Part shown: positions 5,319 through 5,322 of the stretch, piece by piece
Layout of the letters: each line of letters starts with the position of its first letter
Position numbering within the stretch: position 1 is the first letter of the stretch
NCBI GenBank assembly: GCA_016189825.1
Contig: JACPRR010000262.1
Coordinates: forward strand, 1 to 5,322
Direction: 5' to 3'
Source of the DNA: Chloroflexota bacterium
GTDB taxonomy: Bacteria > Chloroflexota > Dehalococcoidia > JACPPY01
DNA length: 5,322 nt
Translations under genes and position numbers: made by a program
Notes under the pieces: generated by a model
Seen by the model: only the letters and a program-made list of their open reading frames with translations
Told to the model about the DNA's origin: nothing
Databases searched by the model: none

Positions 5319-5322
5319 CAAA

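Overview
The window comes from a moderately GC-rich bacterial chromosome and reads as ordinary housekeeping and signalling DNA, with one uncommon sensor protein. The small Thermotoga-type SpeD, the GAF-containing sensor kinase and the general protein style would suit Chloroflexota or another deep-branching phylum. That placement is an impression from sequence style, not a demonstrated assignment.

Left end (1-816, minus strand): a polyamine operon, speD (S-adenosylmethionine decarboxylase proenzyme, TTG start) followed by speE (polyamine aminopropyltransferase). speE is cut by the left edge. SpeD makes decarboxylated SAM and SpeE transfers its aminopropyl group to a diamine, so the pair makes spermidine or a related polyamine.

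Middle (817-2048): a divergent control region of about 200 bp separates speDE from argC on the plus strand. argC encodes N-acetyl-gamma-glutamyl-phosphate reductase of arginine biosynthesis. The control region holds a perfect 12-bp palindrome, a second nearby inverted repeat made of the same AAATC/GATTT half-sites, and candidate extended -10 promoters facing both ways. Arginine is a common precursor of polyamines, so shared control is plausible but unproven.

Right half (2049-5197, plus strand): a two-component system. A 795-residue membrane histidine kinase overlaps by 20 nt an OmpR-family response regulator. The kinase has a Cache-like extracytoplasmic sensor domain, HAMP, GAF, HisKA and HATPase domains. 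Its sensor domain contains a CHGCH sequence, the CxxCH signature for covalent c-type heme, which suggests a redox- or gas-responsive kinase. A well-formed promoter lies only about 10 nt from the kinase start codon and overlaps an inverted repeat.

Right end (5198-5318): a candidate promoter and a complete tRNA-Thr(CGU) gene with encoded CCA. No insertion sequence, CRISPR array or phage gene is seen.
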